From Prevotella sp. (GTDB lineage Bacteria; Bacteroidota; Bacteroidia; Bacteroidales; Bacteroidaceae), in NCBI GenBank assembly GCA_017428055.1, contig JAFRRN010000106.1, positions 1 through 50,695 on the forward strand: DNA of 50,695 bases. The letters are read 5' to 3'. Within the stretch, counting starts at the first letter, position 1, and every line of letters begins with the position of its first letter. Below, one piece after another: positions 15,485-22,864 of the stretch. A program made the translations under genes and the position numbers. Below the pieces are notes generated by a model, which saw nothing but the letters and a program-made list of their open reading frames with translations, searched no databases and had not been told where the DNA came from.

Positions 15485-15898
15485 TTATTCTCCTATGATT
15501 GTTATTACCAGTTTTCTTGCCCCGCCATAGTTGCGATACTCGCAGAAATAGATGCCCTGCCAAGTGCCGAGGTTCAAGTGGCTGTCGGTGATGGGGATGG
15601 TGACGCTGACCCCGCTCAACGTGCATTTGGCATGGGCGGGCATGTCGTCGGCACCCTCCATCGTATGTAGGTAGTCGGGGTGGTTTTCCGGCACGAGGCG
15701 GTTGAAGATGGTTTCCATGTCGCCCCTGACGTCGGGGTCGCAATTCTCGTTGATGCTCAGTCCGCAACTCGTGTGCTTGGTGAAGATGTTGATAATGCCC
15801 GTCTTGGGCAGCTTGGGCAACTGGCGGATGATTTCGCCTGTCACGAGATGGAAGCCTCTCGGCATCGGTCTCAATGTTATCTCTATTTGTTGTACCAT
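15485..15898 (-). CDS. yjbQ: YjbQ family protein (UPF0047, secondary thiamine-phosphate synthase)
   Basis: A 137-aa protein of typical length. Family phrases are intact: FTKHTSCGLSINENCDPDV, then HTMEGADDMPAHAKCTLSG, and GTWQGIYFCEYRN near the C-terminus, which hold the conserved histidines and acidic residues. Family members have weak thiamine-phosphate synthase activity; their main role is unsettled. The ATG at 15898 is chosen over an upstream start because the family begins with this MVQQIEITLR strand. A TAACTTTG -7 element lies on the minus strand at 15919-15926. Confidence 0.9.
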   Translation of the reverse strand: MVQQIEITLRPMPRGFHLVTGEIIRQLPKLPKTGIINIFTKHTSCGLSINENCDPDVRGDMETIFNRLVPENHPDYLHTMEGADDMPAHAKCTLSGVSVTIPITDSHLNLGTWQGIYFCEYRNYGGARKLVITIIGE

Positions 15899-16034
15899 GG
15901 TTGTTTGATTGACGAATGCAAAGTTACACATTATTTATAATAATAAGACGCTTGGTGGAGACAATTTACGGTGTCATGGGAGTTTTCCCTATGAACGTTT
16001 AGGAAAAACACCCTTGCACATTAGGAATAATCCT

Positions 16035-16065
16035 TTTGCAAAGCCACGGATAATGCCGATATTTG
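16035..16065 (+). promoter_or_regulatory. Promoter of an intergenic small RNA
   Basis: TTTG (16035-16038), exactly 19 bases, then GATATTTG (16058-16065), one base off TAnnTTTG. It points into a stretch with no gene that ends in a terminator at 16212. Confidence 0.55.
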
Positions 16066-16071
16066 CACCGT

Positions 16072-16212
16072 GATTCAACGACACATCGTCTCCACGCTAA
16101 CCTTGGTGGCAAGAGCCGTTTCAGTGGACGCAGATAATTGCTATAACTCTATATATGCCTTGAAAAAGGATCTTGGTAGGGAATTTCAGTAATGAGGTTC
16201 CCTCCTTTTTTT
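16072..16212 (+). ncRNA. Candidate small RNA (about 140 nt) ending in a strong terminator
   Basis: The predicted transcript begins seven bases after the -7 element and ends with AGGGAATT (16178-16185) pairing with GGTTCCCT (16196-16203), followed by CCTTTTTTT. Inside, CCAC and GGTGG around 16092-16109 form a hairpin. No credible open frame exists in 15930-16414. A 6S-like or other housekeeping RNA is possible, but I cannot match a family. The remaining sequence up to 16414 shows no gene. Confidence 0.5.
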
Positions 16213-16414
16213 CGTGTGTTTCGATGGATTCACAATTTGGGTAACAAAGAAATGAAATTATTATTCAAGACGATACGCCTCAAGGCAGCATTCGCCTTGG
16301 AATGAATAATTATTGACTATTGCTTGATTTGTTGAACTTCTATATGAATAGTCTACGGAAGTAAGGAGTTTTTGGTAATGATCTCCTTGATTCCGTAGAC
16401 ATTTTCATGTGTTA

Positions 16415-17155
16415 TCAAGTTATATTCATCGTCCCGTTGCACTCGGGATAACCGCTATAGCTCCAAAATTCCTTACCAGAGTTGATGCCTTTCTTGGCCA
16501 TACGCTTAATCATGGGCTTTCCACATCGGGGGCAAGTGGGGGAATCTGATTGGATGCTTTGTTGGGTGCGGTAGGCAAGACGCTCAGCAGTCAGCCCCTC
16601 CGTGAACCCTCCTTCCGCCTTGAATGATTCAAGTTGGCGTTCTATCTGGCGACCAAGCATGAGAATCAGGCGATTGCAAAGCACAAGTAGGCAGTTGGCA
16701 GTGATGAAAGAATCGCCACTATTGAGCCACTGGTCAAATTTATGCTTTTGGACAAGGATGTGGATGCTGCTCTTATGTTGCACGTCATCGCTATAGGTGG
16801 GGCGGTCAAGGTGGATTTGACTGACTGCTTGATACTCGGAGGAATGGATAGACCAAGGGATACGCTCCTGCCTCAGAAGCCAGTTAAGGTAGTAGTTGGC
16901 GAGTTCTGCAAGGCTGGCGCGAGCTACGTCTGTGAGTTTCATCTCTGTTTCCCTTGAAGTGGAATGGCGTGAGTTTCCTTCAGAGATATTGGCTGGCGCA
17001 GAACGTGCCGCCTGTGTCATCTGGTCGAATTGGCGTCCGCAAGGGTCATTCGCACGGTTTAGGTAATGGAGGCAAAAGTCTTGTGTCGCTAATTGAATCA
17101 CATTGGCGAGAACCCATGTGTCTAACCAATAGAATCCAAATCGGTTTATTTCCAT
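16415..17155 (-). CDS. Four-helix-bundle protein with C-terminal zinc finger
   Basis: A 246-aa protein. The N-terminal part resembles the 23S-rRNA-intervening-sequence four-helix-bundle family: FDQMTQAARSAPANISEG and the later ELANYYLNWL helix. The C-terminus has a topoisomerase-type zinc finger start, CPRCGKPM, followed by GKEFWSYSGYPECNGT, giving three or four metal-binding cysteines. Known members form pentamers, but their function is unknown. The gene stands alone; a perfect 16-bp tandem duplication lies 25 bases upstream of its start. Confidence 0.8.
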   Translation of the reverse strand: MEINRFGFYWLDTWVLANVIQLATQDFCLHYLNRANDPCGRQFDQMTQAARSAPANISEGNSRHSTSRETEMKLTDVARASLAELANYYLNWLLRQERIPWSIHSSEYQAVSQIHLDRPTYSDDVQHKSSIHILVQKHKFDQWLNSGDSFITANCLLVLCNRLILMLGRQIERQLESFKAEGGFTEGLTAERLAYRTQQSIQSDSPTCPRCGKPMIKRMAKKGINSGKEFWSYSGYPECNGTMNIT

Positions 17156-17180
17156 AGTTTTTGATTTATTATTTGGTCGT

Positions 17181-17212
17181 TATATCGTAATATCGTTATA
17201 TCGTAATATCGT
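17181..17212. repeat. Two-copy perfect 16-bp tandem repeat
   Basis: TATATCGTAATATCGT occurs twice in a row with no mismatch, and within it ATATCGT recurs, so the stretch is really four short ATATCGT words. It lies upstream of the four-helix-bundle gene and may be its operator or a replication-slippage product. Confidence 0.8.
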
Positions 17213-17366
17213 TGATTCCTTGTTTTCAAGTTGTTATTTGTATAGCATTAGGTATATCGTGTGCGAATATAGTGATTTCTTGGCAAATGGACAAACGAAT
17301 GCCCTTATTTATGACCGTCCTGCGTTAATCTTCCAAAAAACGGTCTGTTATTACAGTCTTTTTTCG

Positions 17367-17374
17367 TACCTTTG
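17367..17374 (+). promoter_or_regulatory. -7 element of the glnS promoter
   Basis: TACCTTTG with TCTG at 17344-17347, 19 bases upstream, as a weak -33. The start near 17381 excludes the earliest in-frame start at 17372 for the protein. Confidence 0.55.
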
Positions 17375-17404
17375 CGTCCATTAATAACCATAACAGTGCA
17401 AAAG

Positions 17405-19165
17405 ATGACGAAAGAGGAAAACATGAATGAGGAAAAGCGCAGCTTGAGCTTTGTGGAAGAGATGATAGAAGAGGACTTGGCGGAAGGAAAGAACGGCGGA
17501 AGGATACAGACACGATTTCCACCAGAGCCGAATGGGTATCTACATATCGGACATGCGAAGGCCATCGCCATGGATTTTGGTGTGGCAGAACGTCATGGGG
17601 GCATTTGTAACTTACGGTTTGACGACACCAACCCCACCAAGGAAGACACCGAATACATTGAAAGTATTGAACACGACATCAAGTGGCTGGGCTACAAATG
17701 GGCAAATGTCTATTATGCAAGCGACTATTTCCAAGAGTTATGGGACTTTGCCGTTTGGCTTATCAAACAAGGGCGTGCATACGTGGATGAACAGAGTTCT
17801 GAGCAGATTGCCCAGCAGAAAGGTACTACGACCAGCCCTGGCACGAATAGTCCGTTCCGCGACAGGCCTATAGAGGAGAATTTGCGCTTGTTTGAATTTA
17901 TGAATAGTGGGGAGGCCACACCTGGTACACTTGTATTGCGTGCGAAGATTGACATGGCACATCCCAATATGCTGTTCCGCGACCCGCTTATCTACCGTGT
18001 GTTGAATATCCCTCACATTCGCACAGGCAACAAATGGAATGCGTACCCTATGTACGATTTCGCCCATGGGCAGAGTGATTACTTGGAGGGAGTTACCCAT
18101 TCTCTCTGTACGCTTGAATTTGTGGAACACCGGCCTCTTTACGACTTGTTTGTTACATGGATGAAGGAATATAAGGGGGAGACCGATAATATAGAGGACA
18201 ACCGTCCTCGTCAGACAGAGTTCAATAAGTTGAATCTCTCTTATACATTAATGTCAAAACGCAACCTGTTGGCTTTGGTCAATGAGAAGATGGTGTGTGG
18301 ATGGGATGACCCTCGTATGCCGACATTGTGTGGGTTCCGTCGTCGTGGTTATAGTCCGGAAAGTATCGTTAAGTTTATTGATAGGATTGGTTATACAAAA
18401 ATTGACGGACTCAATGACATTGCTCTCTTGGAGAGTGTAGTCCGTAATGATTTGAACAGCCGTTCAATCCGGGTCAGTGCCGTCATCGATCCTGTGAAAG
18501 TGATTATCACCAATTATCCCGAAGGGCAAACAGAACAACTCACAGCCATCAATAATCCTGAAAACGAGGCAGATGGTACCCATGTCATGAACTTCAGCCG
18601 TGAGATATGGATTGAGCGTGATGATTTCATGGAGGTTGCCGAGAAAAAATTCATGCGTCTGGCTCCTGGTAAAGAAGTGCGCCTGAAAAATGCGTATATT
18701 ATCAAGTGCAATGAAGAGAATGCCTGTGAGAAAGACGAGAACGGCAATGTGACAACTATCTATTGCACATACGACCCGGAATCGCGTAGCGGACTCCCTG
18801 GCTCCAATCGCAAGATTAAGGGGAAGACATTGCATTGGGTTAGTTGCCAAGATGCCGTGAAAGCCGAAGTGAGACTGTATGACCGTTTGTGGAAAGTGGA
18901 AAATCCACGCGACGAGATGGCTCAGATTCGCGAGGAACAGAACTGTGATGCCGTGAGCGCGATGAGGCAGATTATCAACCCTGACTCCTTGAAGGTGTAT
19001 ACCGATTGTTATATAGAACCATTCGCTGCCACCATGAAACCTGGAGATTATTTGCAGTTCCAGCGCATTGGTTATTTCATGGTGGATTCCGACTCCACCC
19101 CCGGCAAACTCATTTTCAATAAGACGGTAGGACTTAAAGACACTTGGGCAAAGCAAAACAAATAA
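17405..19165 (+). CDS. glnS: Glutaminyl-tRNA synthetase
   Basis: A class I synthetase of about 586 aa. The HIGH motif is in PPEPNGYLHIGHAKAI and the KMSKS-type loop is LMSKRNLLALV. The glutamine-specific anticodon-binding barrels fill the C-terminal half, with the usual VNPRDEMA-like phrase seen as VENPRDEMAQIREEQN. It charges tRNA-Gln with glutamine. The frame opens at 17372, but the promoter's -7 element lies there; ATGs at 17405 and 17423 are the realistic starts. The second has GAAAGAGG five bases upstream, so 17423 is a strong alternative. The TPR gene follows after three bases. Confidence 0.93.
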   Translation: MTKEENMNEEKRSLSFVEEMIEEDLAEGKNGGRIQTRFPPEPNGYLHIGHAKAIAMDFGVAERHGGICNLRFDDTNPTKEDTEYIESIEHDIKWLGYKWANVYYASDYFQELWDFAVWLIKQGRAYVDEQSSEQIAQQKGTTTSPGTNSPFRDRPIEENLRLFEFMNSGEATPGTLVLRAKIDMAHPNMLFRDPLIYRVLNIPHIRTGNKWNAYPMYDFAHGQSDYLEGVTHSLCTLEFVEHRPLYDLFVTWMKEYKGETDNIEDNRPRQTEFNKLNLSYTLMSKRNLLALVNEKMVCGWDDPRMPTLCGFRRRGYSPESIVKFIDRIGYTKIDGLNDIALLESVVRNDLNSRSIRVSAVIDPVKVIITNYPEGQTEQLTAINNPENEADGTHVMNFSREIWIERDDFMEVAEKKFMRLAPGKEVRLKNAYIIKCNEENACEKDENGNVTTIYCTYDPESRSGLPGSNRKIKGKTLHWVSCQDAVKAEVRLYDRLWKVENPRDEMAQIREEQNCDAVSAMRQIINPDSLKVYTDCYIEPFAATMKPGDYLQFQRIGYFMVDSDSTPGKLIFNKTVGLKDTWAKQNK

Positions 19166-19168
19166 CCC

Positions 19169-20590
19169 ATGCCCCAAGATAACCGCTTCTTCAACAGCCA
19201 GGAATTCAAGGAGATGCTCCATGTATACGAGGAAGCCCAAAGAAATGGCGAGAGCGTATACATGGATTGTGACGACTTGGTGAGTGTCGCCGAATATTAC
19301 AATCTCTTCGGGACATTGGACCAATCCGTCAAGGCTGTGGAATATGCCATGCAATTGTTTCCCTCTGCCACCGCACCCTTGGTGTTTCGGGCGCGTATCG
19401 CCTTCATGATAGAGAAAGACATCGACAAGGCAAAGCGTTATGTGGATATGATTGAAGACATTACCGACCTGGATTATTATTACATCAAGGCAGAAATACT
19501 GTTGGTGGAAAACCGTTTGGAAGATGCCGAGGCCTATCTCCATGACGTTTACGGACGGCTTGGCGACGAGCAGCGGGCAGACTTCGTGATTGACGTGGCT
19601 GCCCTCTATGTAGACTATTCCTTGTTCAACCAGGCGCAGCGATGGCTTGACCTGTCTGAGGAGTACGACGACGAGGACTATCAGGAATTGCGGGGGCAAA
19701 TAGCCTTCGGGCATGGGGATTACGAGGAGTCGGAGCAGATGTTCAACCAGTTGTTGGACAAGGATGCTTTCAATATCACGTATTGGAACCAGTTGGCATC
19801 GGCACAATATATGCGTGACGACGCCACAGCATCCATGCAGAGCAGCGAGTTTGCCTTGGCTATCAACCCATACGACTATGATGCCCTTCTCAACAAGGCT
19901 AACTGCCTCTTTGCCCTTGGCAACTTCCAGGAGGCATTGGAGTATTACCGTCGATTCAACTATATCTCCCCGGATAGTGAGGTGGGGGAGTTGTACGAGG
20001 GAATGACATTGTTTAACCTGGGGCGTGTCGAAGAAGGAGTGGAGCATTTAAAGACGGCTGAGGAGCTGTCTCTCCATAATAATGATGAGTGCCTTCACCT
20101 CATCTATACGGAACTGGCATATTACCTTTCCGTCCTTGGCCAGTATGACGAGGCACTGGAATACTTGGAGGGAGCGACACTGTATGAGGAGGGCAATCCA
20201 CAGGAACTGGTGGCTTTGAAGGGGAGTATCCTCTTGCTAAGCGGGAATGAAAACGAGGGGCTTGAGCTGTTCCATAAGGCCATAGAGGCATCTGGCCATT
20301 CGCCTGTCATCATCTTTCGCGTGGCAACCTACATCTTCGAGGCGGGCTATATCCCTCTGGCTTACCAGGTGCTTCATTCCTTGCTCGACCATGCCTCCGA
20401 TGACTGGTGCGACGGGTGGTCGTATCTGGCCTATTGTTGTAAGTCCATGCACAAGCATGAAGAGTACCTACAGGCTCTTACCACGGCATGTGAGCGAAAC
20501 CCTGTGGAAGTCAAGACCATCCTTGGCAATCTTTTCCCCGAGGGGCTGAATACCTCGGAATATGTGGAATACGCAAAACAACACTCATAA
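19169..20590 (+). CDS. Tetratricopeptide-repeat protein
   Basis: A 473-aa acidic protein with no signal peptide, made almost wholly of helical TPR-like repeats. Typical units are visible as ANCLFALGNFQEALEYYRRF (about 250-270), GMTLFNLGRVEEGVEHLKTA and AYYLSVLGQYDEALEYLEGA. Such proteins are scaffolds for other proteins; the partner here is unknown. It starts three bases after glnS and is followed 15 bases later by the DedA gene, so the three probably form one operon. The pairing of a TPR protein with a synthetase is positional only. Confidence 0.85.
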   Translation: MPQDNRFFNSQEFKEMLHVYEEAQRNGESVYMDCDDLVSVAEYYNLFGTLDQSVKAVEYAMQLFPSATAPLVFRARIAFMIEKDIDKAKRYVDMIEDITDLDYYYIKAEILLVENRLEDAEAYLHDVYGRLGDEQRADFVIDVAALYVDYSLFNQAQRWLDLSEEYDDEDYQELRGQIAFGHGDYEESEQMFNQLLDKDAFNITYWNQLASAQYMRDDATASMQSSEFALAINPYDYDALLNKANCLFALGNFQEALEYYRRFNYISPDSEVGELYEGMTLFNLGRVEEGVEHLKTAEELSLHNNDECLHLIYTELAYYLSVLGQYDEALEYLEGATLYEEGNPQELVALKGSILLLSGNENEGLELFHKAIEASGHSPVIIFRVATYIFEAGYIPLAYQVLHSLLDHASDDWCDGWSYLAYCCKSMHKHEEYLQALTTACERNPVEVKTILGNLFPEGLNTSEYVEYAKQHS

Positions 20591-20605
20591 ACACCCTATT
20601 CTTTT

Positions 20606-21223
20606 ATGAACTGGATAACATCCCTCTTGGGAAACCTTAATTACACGACCATTTGGTTCTTGATGCTCTTGGAGAGTACTGTCATCCCCGTGCCGTCGGA
20701 GTTGGTGGTGGCACCCGGCGCGTATCATGCTGCCGCAGGCCATTTAGACATCTTCTTGGTGATATTGTTTGCAACGATTGGTGCCGACTGTGGCGCGACA
20801 GTCAATTACATAGCGGGCTATTATCTTGGGCGGCCATTGATATATCGTTTTGCCAACAGCAAGTGGGGCAAGCTCTGCCTCCTCAACCAGCAGAAGGTGG
20901 AGAAGAGCGAGCAGTACTTCAACGACCATGGCATGGTGGCAACCATCACGGGGCGTCTCATCCCGGGCATTCGCCACTTGATTTCCATCCCTGCGGGTCT
21001 GTCGAAAATGAATTATTGGAAGTTCCTCCTTTACACGACGCTTGGCGCGGGAGTGTGGAATTGCATCCTCGCCGCTATGGGATGGTATCTCCATTCATTC
21101 GTCGATGAGGAACATCTGGCGGGGAAAATCATCGAGTATGGCGATTACATCAAGTATGGCATCATTATCGTGGTGGTCCTTGCCCTGCTGTATGTCTTGG
21201 TAAGGCGGAAGAACAAAGCATAA
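20606..21223 (+). CDS. DedA/VTT family membrane protein
   Basis: A 205-aa integral membrane protein. The DedA signature is clear: LLESTVIPVPSELVVAPGAYHAAAG near the N-terminus (acidic and proline residues in the re-entrant loop) and GRLIPGIRHLISIPAG in the middle, with the conserved GRxxPGxR arginines. Four or five membrane spans are predicted, the last at about 178-197. DedA proteins are linked to lipid carrier recycling (undecaprenyl phosphate or phospholipid flipping) and proton-dependent envelope stability. Last gene of the probable glnS operon. Confidence 0.9.
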   Translation: MNWITSLLGNLNYTTIWFLMLLESTVIPVPSELVVAPGAYHAAAGHLDIFLVILFATIGADCGATVNYIAGYYLGRPLIYRFANSKWGKLCLLNQQKVEKSEQYFNDHGMVATITGRLIPGIRHLISIPAGLSKMNYWKFLLYTTLGAGVWNCILAAMGWYLHSFVDEEHLAGKIIEYGDYIKYGIIIVVVLALLYVLVRRKNKA

Positions 21224-21249
21224 TTCATCATGATTTATTATATTCACGT

Positions 21250-21699
21250 GAGTTCTACCATCCCGACCACCTGGGCAGCTCCACGGTCATCACCAATGGG
21301 GACGGCAACGTGGTGCAGCATATCGAGTTCATGCCCTACGGCGAGGTGTTTATGGAGGAGGACAACGATACGTGGAACACGCCCTACAAGTTCAACGGCA
21401 AGGAGTACGACGAAGGAGGCTGGGCTGTATTACTATGGCGCGAGGTATCTTGACCCGAAACTCCGCCTTTGGTATGGGACAGACCCGAAGGAGAACGACT
21501 ACCCTGGCATCAGCACGTATTGCAATACATAGGGGAATCCCGTGATATTCATAGTTTTTAAAGGATTAGAACTTGGTACTTCTGGGATTTGATTTGGGAA
21601 AAAATCTGGATCCCATTCCTATTCTTAGTCATGATTTGTATTGTCTTTGTCCTAGTATTCTGGTTGAACGAAAGAGAATATCGAATACTTAGATATTAA
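21250..21699 (+). pseudogene. Rhs/YD-repeat C-terminal remnant, frameshifted
   Basis: The frame from 21250 encodes an Rhs core (EFYHPDHLGSSTVITNGDG, then PYKFNGKEYDE). Near 21415 the frame shifts by a small deletion, and GLYYYGARYLDPKLRLWYGTDP continues in the next frame. A stop at 21530 is followed in the same frame by GNPVIF, the phrase that normally ends the core; another stop comes at 21590, then a hydrophobic tail (IWIPFLFLVMICIVFVLVFW) to 21699. The Rhs core normally presents a variable toxin tip. This copy has no N-terminus, one frameshift and two stops, so it is dead. No gene was seen in 21700-21821. Confidence 0.8.
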
Positions 21700-21821
21700 A
21701 GACATAATGCCATTAAAATGAATTTCTGTTTGGAATGTTTGCCTATTTATATTAAATAGTTACATTTTTCATCTATGATTCCGTGTTTTTTTTAAAAACT
21801 ATTCGTAAATTCGCAGCCGAT

Positions 21822-22397
21822 ATGAGTAAGAACTTGTATATCATCAGCGGGTGTAACGGAGCAGGCAAGACAACGGCTTCGTACACGGTTTTACCCGAAA
21901 TCCTTCATTGCAAGGAGTTCGTCAATGCTGATGAAATAGCACGTGGTCTTTCTCCCTTTAACCCTGAGGATGTTGCCATCGAAGCAGGAAGGCTGATGCT
22001 TCAAAGAATTGAAGCTTTATTAGAGCGAGGCGAAACATTCTCTATTGAAACAACGCTGGCCACAAAGTCGTATATTAACCTTGTTTGCAGAGCGAAGTCT
22101 AAAGGGTATAGTGTAAAAGTCGTGTTCTTCTGGCTAAACTCACCAGAACTGGCCATACAACGTGTAGCAGAACGGGTAGCCAAGGGAGGTCATAACATTC
22201 CTGTACCTGTCATCAGACGAAGATACATTGCAGGAATCAGCAATCTTTTCCATCTCTTTATGAAAGAGGTGGACTATTGGGATATATATGACAACAGCGA
22301 ATACCCTCGAAAGCAAATAGCATGTGGAGGAAGAAACGCTGAGACTGTCGTTTGTGATGAGTCATTATTTAATCAGATACAGAACTATGTCAAATAA
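21822..22397 (+). CDS. Zeta-toxin-like P-loop kinase
   Basis: A 191-aa protein from the ATG at 21822; an upstream start at 21783 is less likely because the P-loop normally lies close to the N-terminus. Walker A is SGCNGAGKTTAS (residues 9-20). FVNADEIARGLSPF and SIETTLATKSY match the zeta-toxin/chloramphenicol-phosphotransferase-like group, with the catalytic aspartate in NADE and arginines in the RRRY segment. Zeta toxins phosphorylate UDP-N-acetylglucosamine and block wall synthesis; this shorter chromosomal form may act on something else. A 58-aa gene overlaps its stop by 11 bases. Confidence 0.82.
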   Translation: MSKNLYIISGCNGAGKTTASYTVLPEILHCKEFVNADEIARGLSPFNPEDVAIEAGRLMLQRIEALLERGETFSIETTLATKSYINLVCRAKSKGYSVKVVFFWLNSPELAIQRVAERVAKGGHNIPVPVIRRRYIAGISNLFHLFMKEVDYWDIYDNSEYPRKQIACGGRNAETVVCDESLFNQIQNYVK

Positions 22398-22563
22398 AGA
22401 GGTTAGGGATTTTTCAGAGAAATTGAAGCAAGGCTTGGAACTGGCAGAAAGAAGAATGCTACAAGAGAAGGCTTTGCGTGGAGAGGATATTATTGTTTCG
22501 TCCGACGGAAAAACTATTCAGCGTATAGCTGCCAAGGAACTGATTGCTGGGAATGTTCTTTAA
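22387..22563 (+). CDS. Small partner of the zeta-like kinase
   Basis: A 58-aa charged, helical protein (MSNKEVRDFSEKLKQGLELAERRM...) whose ATG lies inside the end of the kinase gene. The overlap implies translational coupling. It ends in a short strand pair (IIVSSDGKTIQRI). Similar small genes accompany zeta-like kinases in Bacteroidetes, which suggests an antitoxin, though canonical epsilon antitoxins lie upstream. The longer frame from 22324 lies inside the kinase and is rejected. Confidence 0.7.
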   Translation: MSNKEVRDFSEKLKQGLELAERRMLQEKALRGEDIIVSSDGKTIQRIAAKELIAGNVL

Positions 22564-22626
22564 TGTGGCTGGCTAACGATAATAAAAGGTATCACGCCAA
22601 AATCACGCCAATTTAGAACATAAAAG

Positions 22627-22662
22627 AAATCCAAACTGCTGATAATCAGAAGTTTGGATTTT
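22627..22662 (-). terminator. Terminator of the tRNA-Pro gene
   Basis: On the minus strand AAATCCAAACT pairs with AGTTTGGATTT, with an inner CTGA/TCAG pair set, followed by CTTTT. It begins five bases after the encoded CCA. Confidence 0.8.
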
Positions 22663-22666
22663 CTTT

Positions 22667-22742
22667 TGGTCGGGATTACTGGACTCGAACCAGCGACCTC
22701 GCGCCCCCCAGACGTGTGCGCTACCAACTGCGCTAAATCCCG
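22667..22742 (-). tRNA. tRNA-Pro (anticodon GGG)
   Basis: All four arms fold. The acceptor CGGGATT pairs with AATCCCG, the D stem is GCGC/GCGC, the anticodon loop is CTGGGGG (anticodon GGG, reading CCC and CCU), and the T arm is GCTGG-TTCGAGT-CCAGT. Discriminator A and CCA are encoded. The anticodon stem CACGT/GCGCG has an A28-C42 mismatch and a terminal T-G pair, weaker than usual. A promoter lies 33 bases upstream and a terminator follows. Confidence 0.93.
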
Positions 22743-22775
22743 AAACCATAGATAGTCTTTATTCAAAAGACTGTG

Positions 22776-22807
22776 CAAAGGTATGAAGTTTTTTTCTAAC
22801 AAGCAAA
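22776..22807 (-). promoter_or_regulatory. Promoter of tRNA-Pro
   Basis: On the minus strand TTTG, 20 bases, then TACCTTTG (plus-strand CAAAGGTA 22776-22783 and CAAA 22804-22807). Confidence 0.7.
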
Positions 22808-22864
22808 TAAAAGCCCAACAATTTTAAGATTTGTTGAAATAATAGGTATAATTCACAGCCATGT

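Noticed and set aside
18464-20047. 527-aa minus-strand open frame
   Set aside because: It lies entirely opposite glnS and the TPR gene, which have clear family motifs; it is an antisense shadow.
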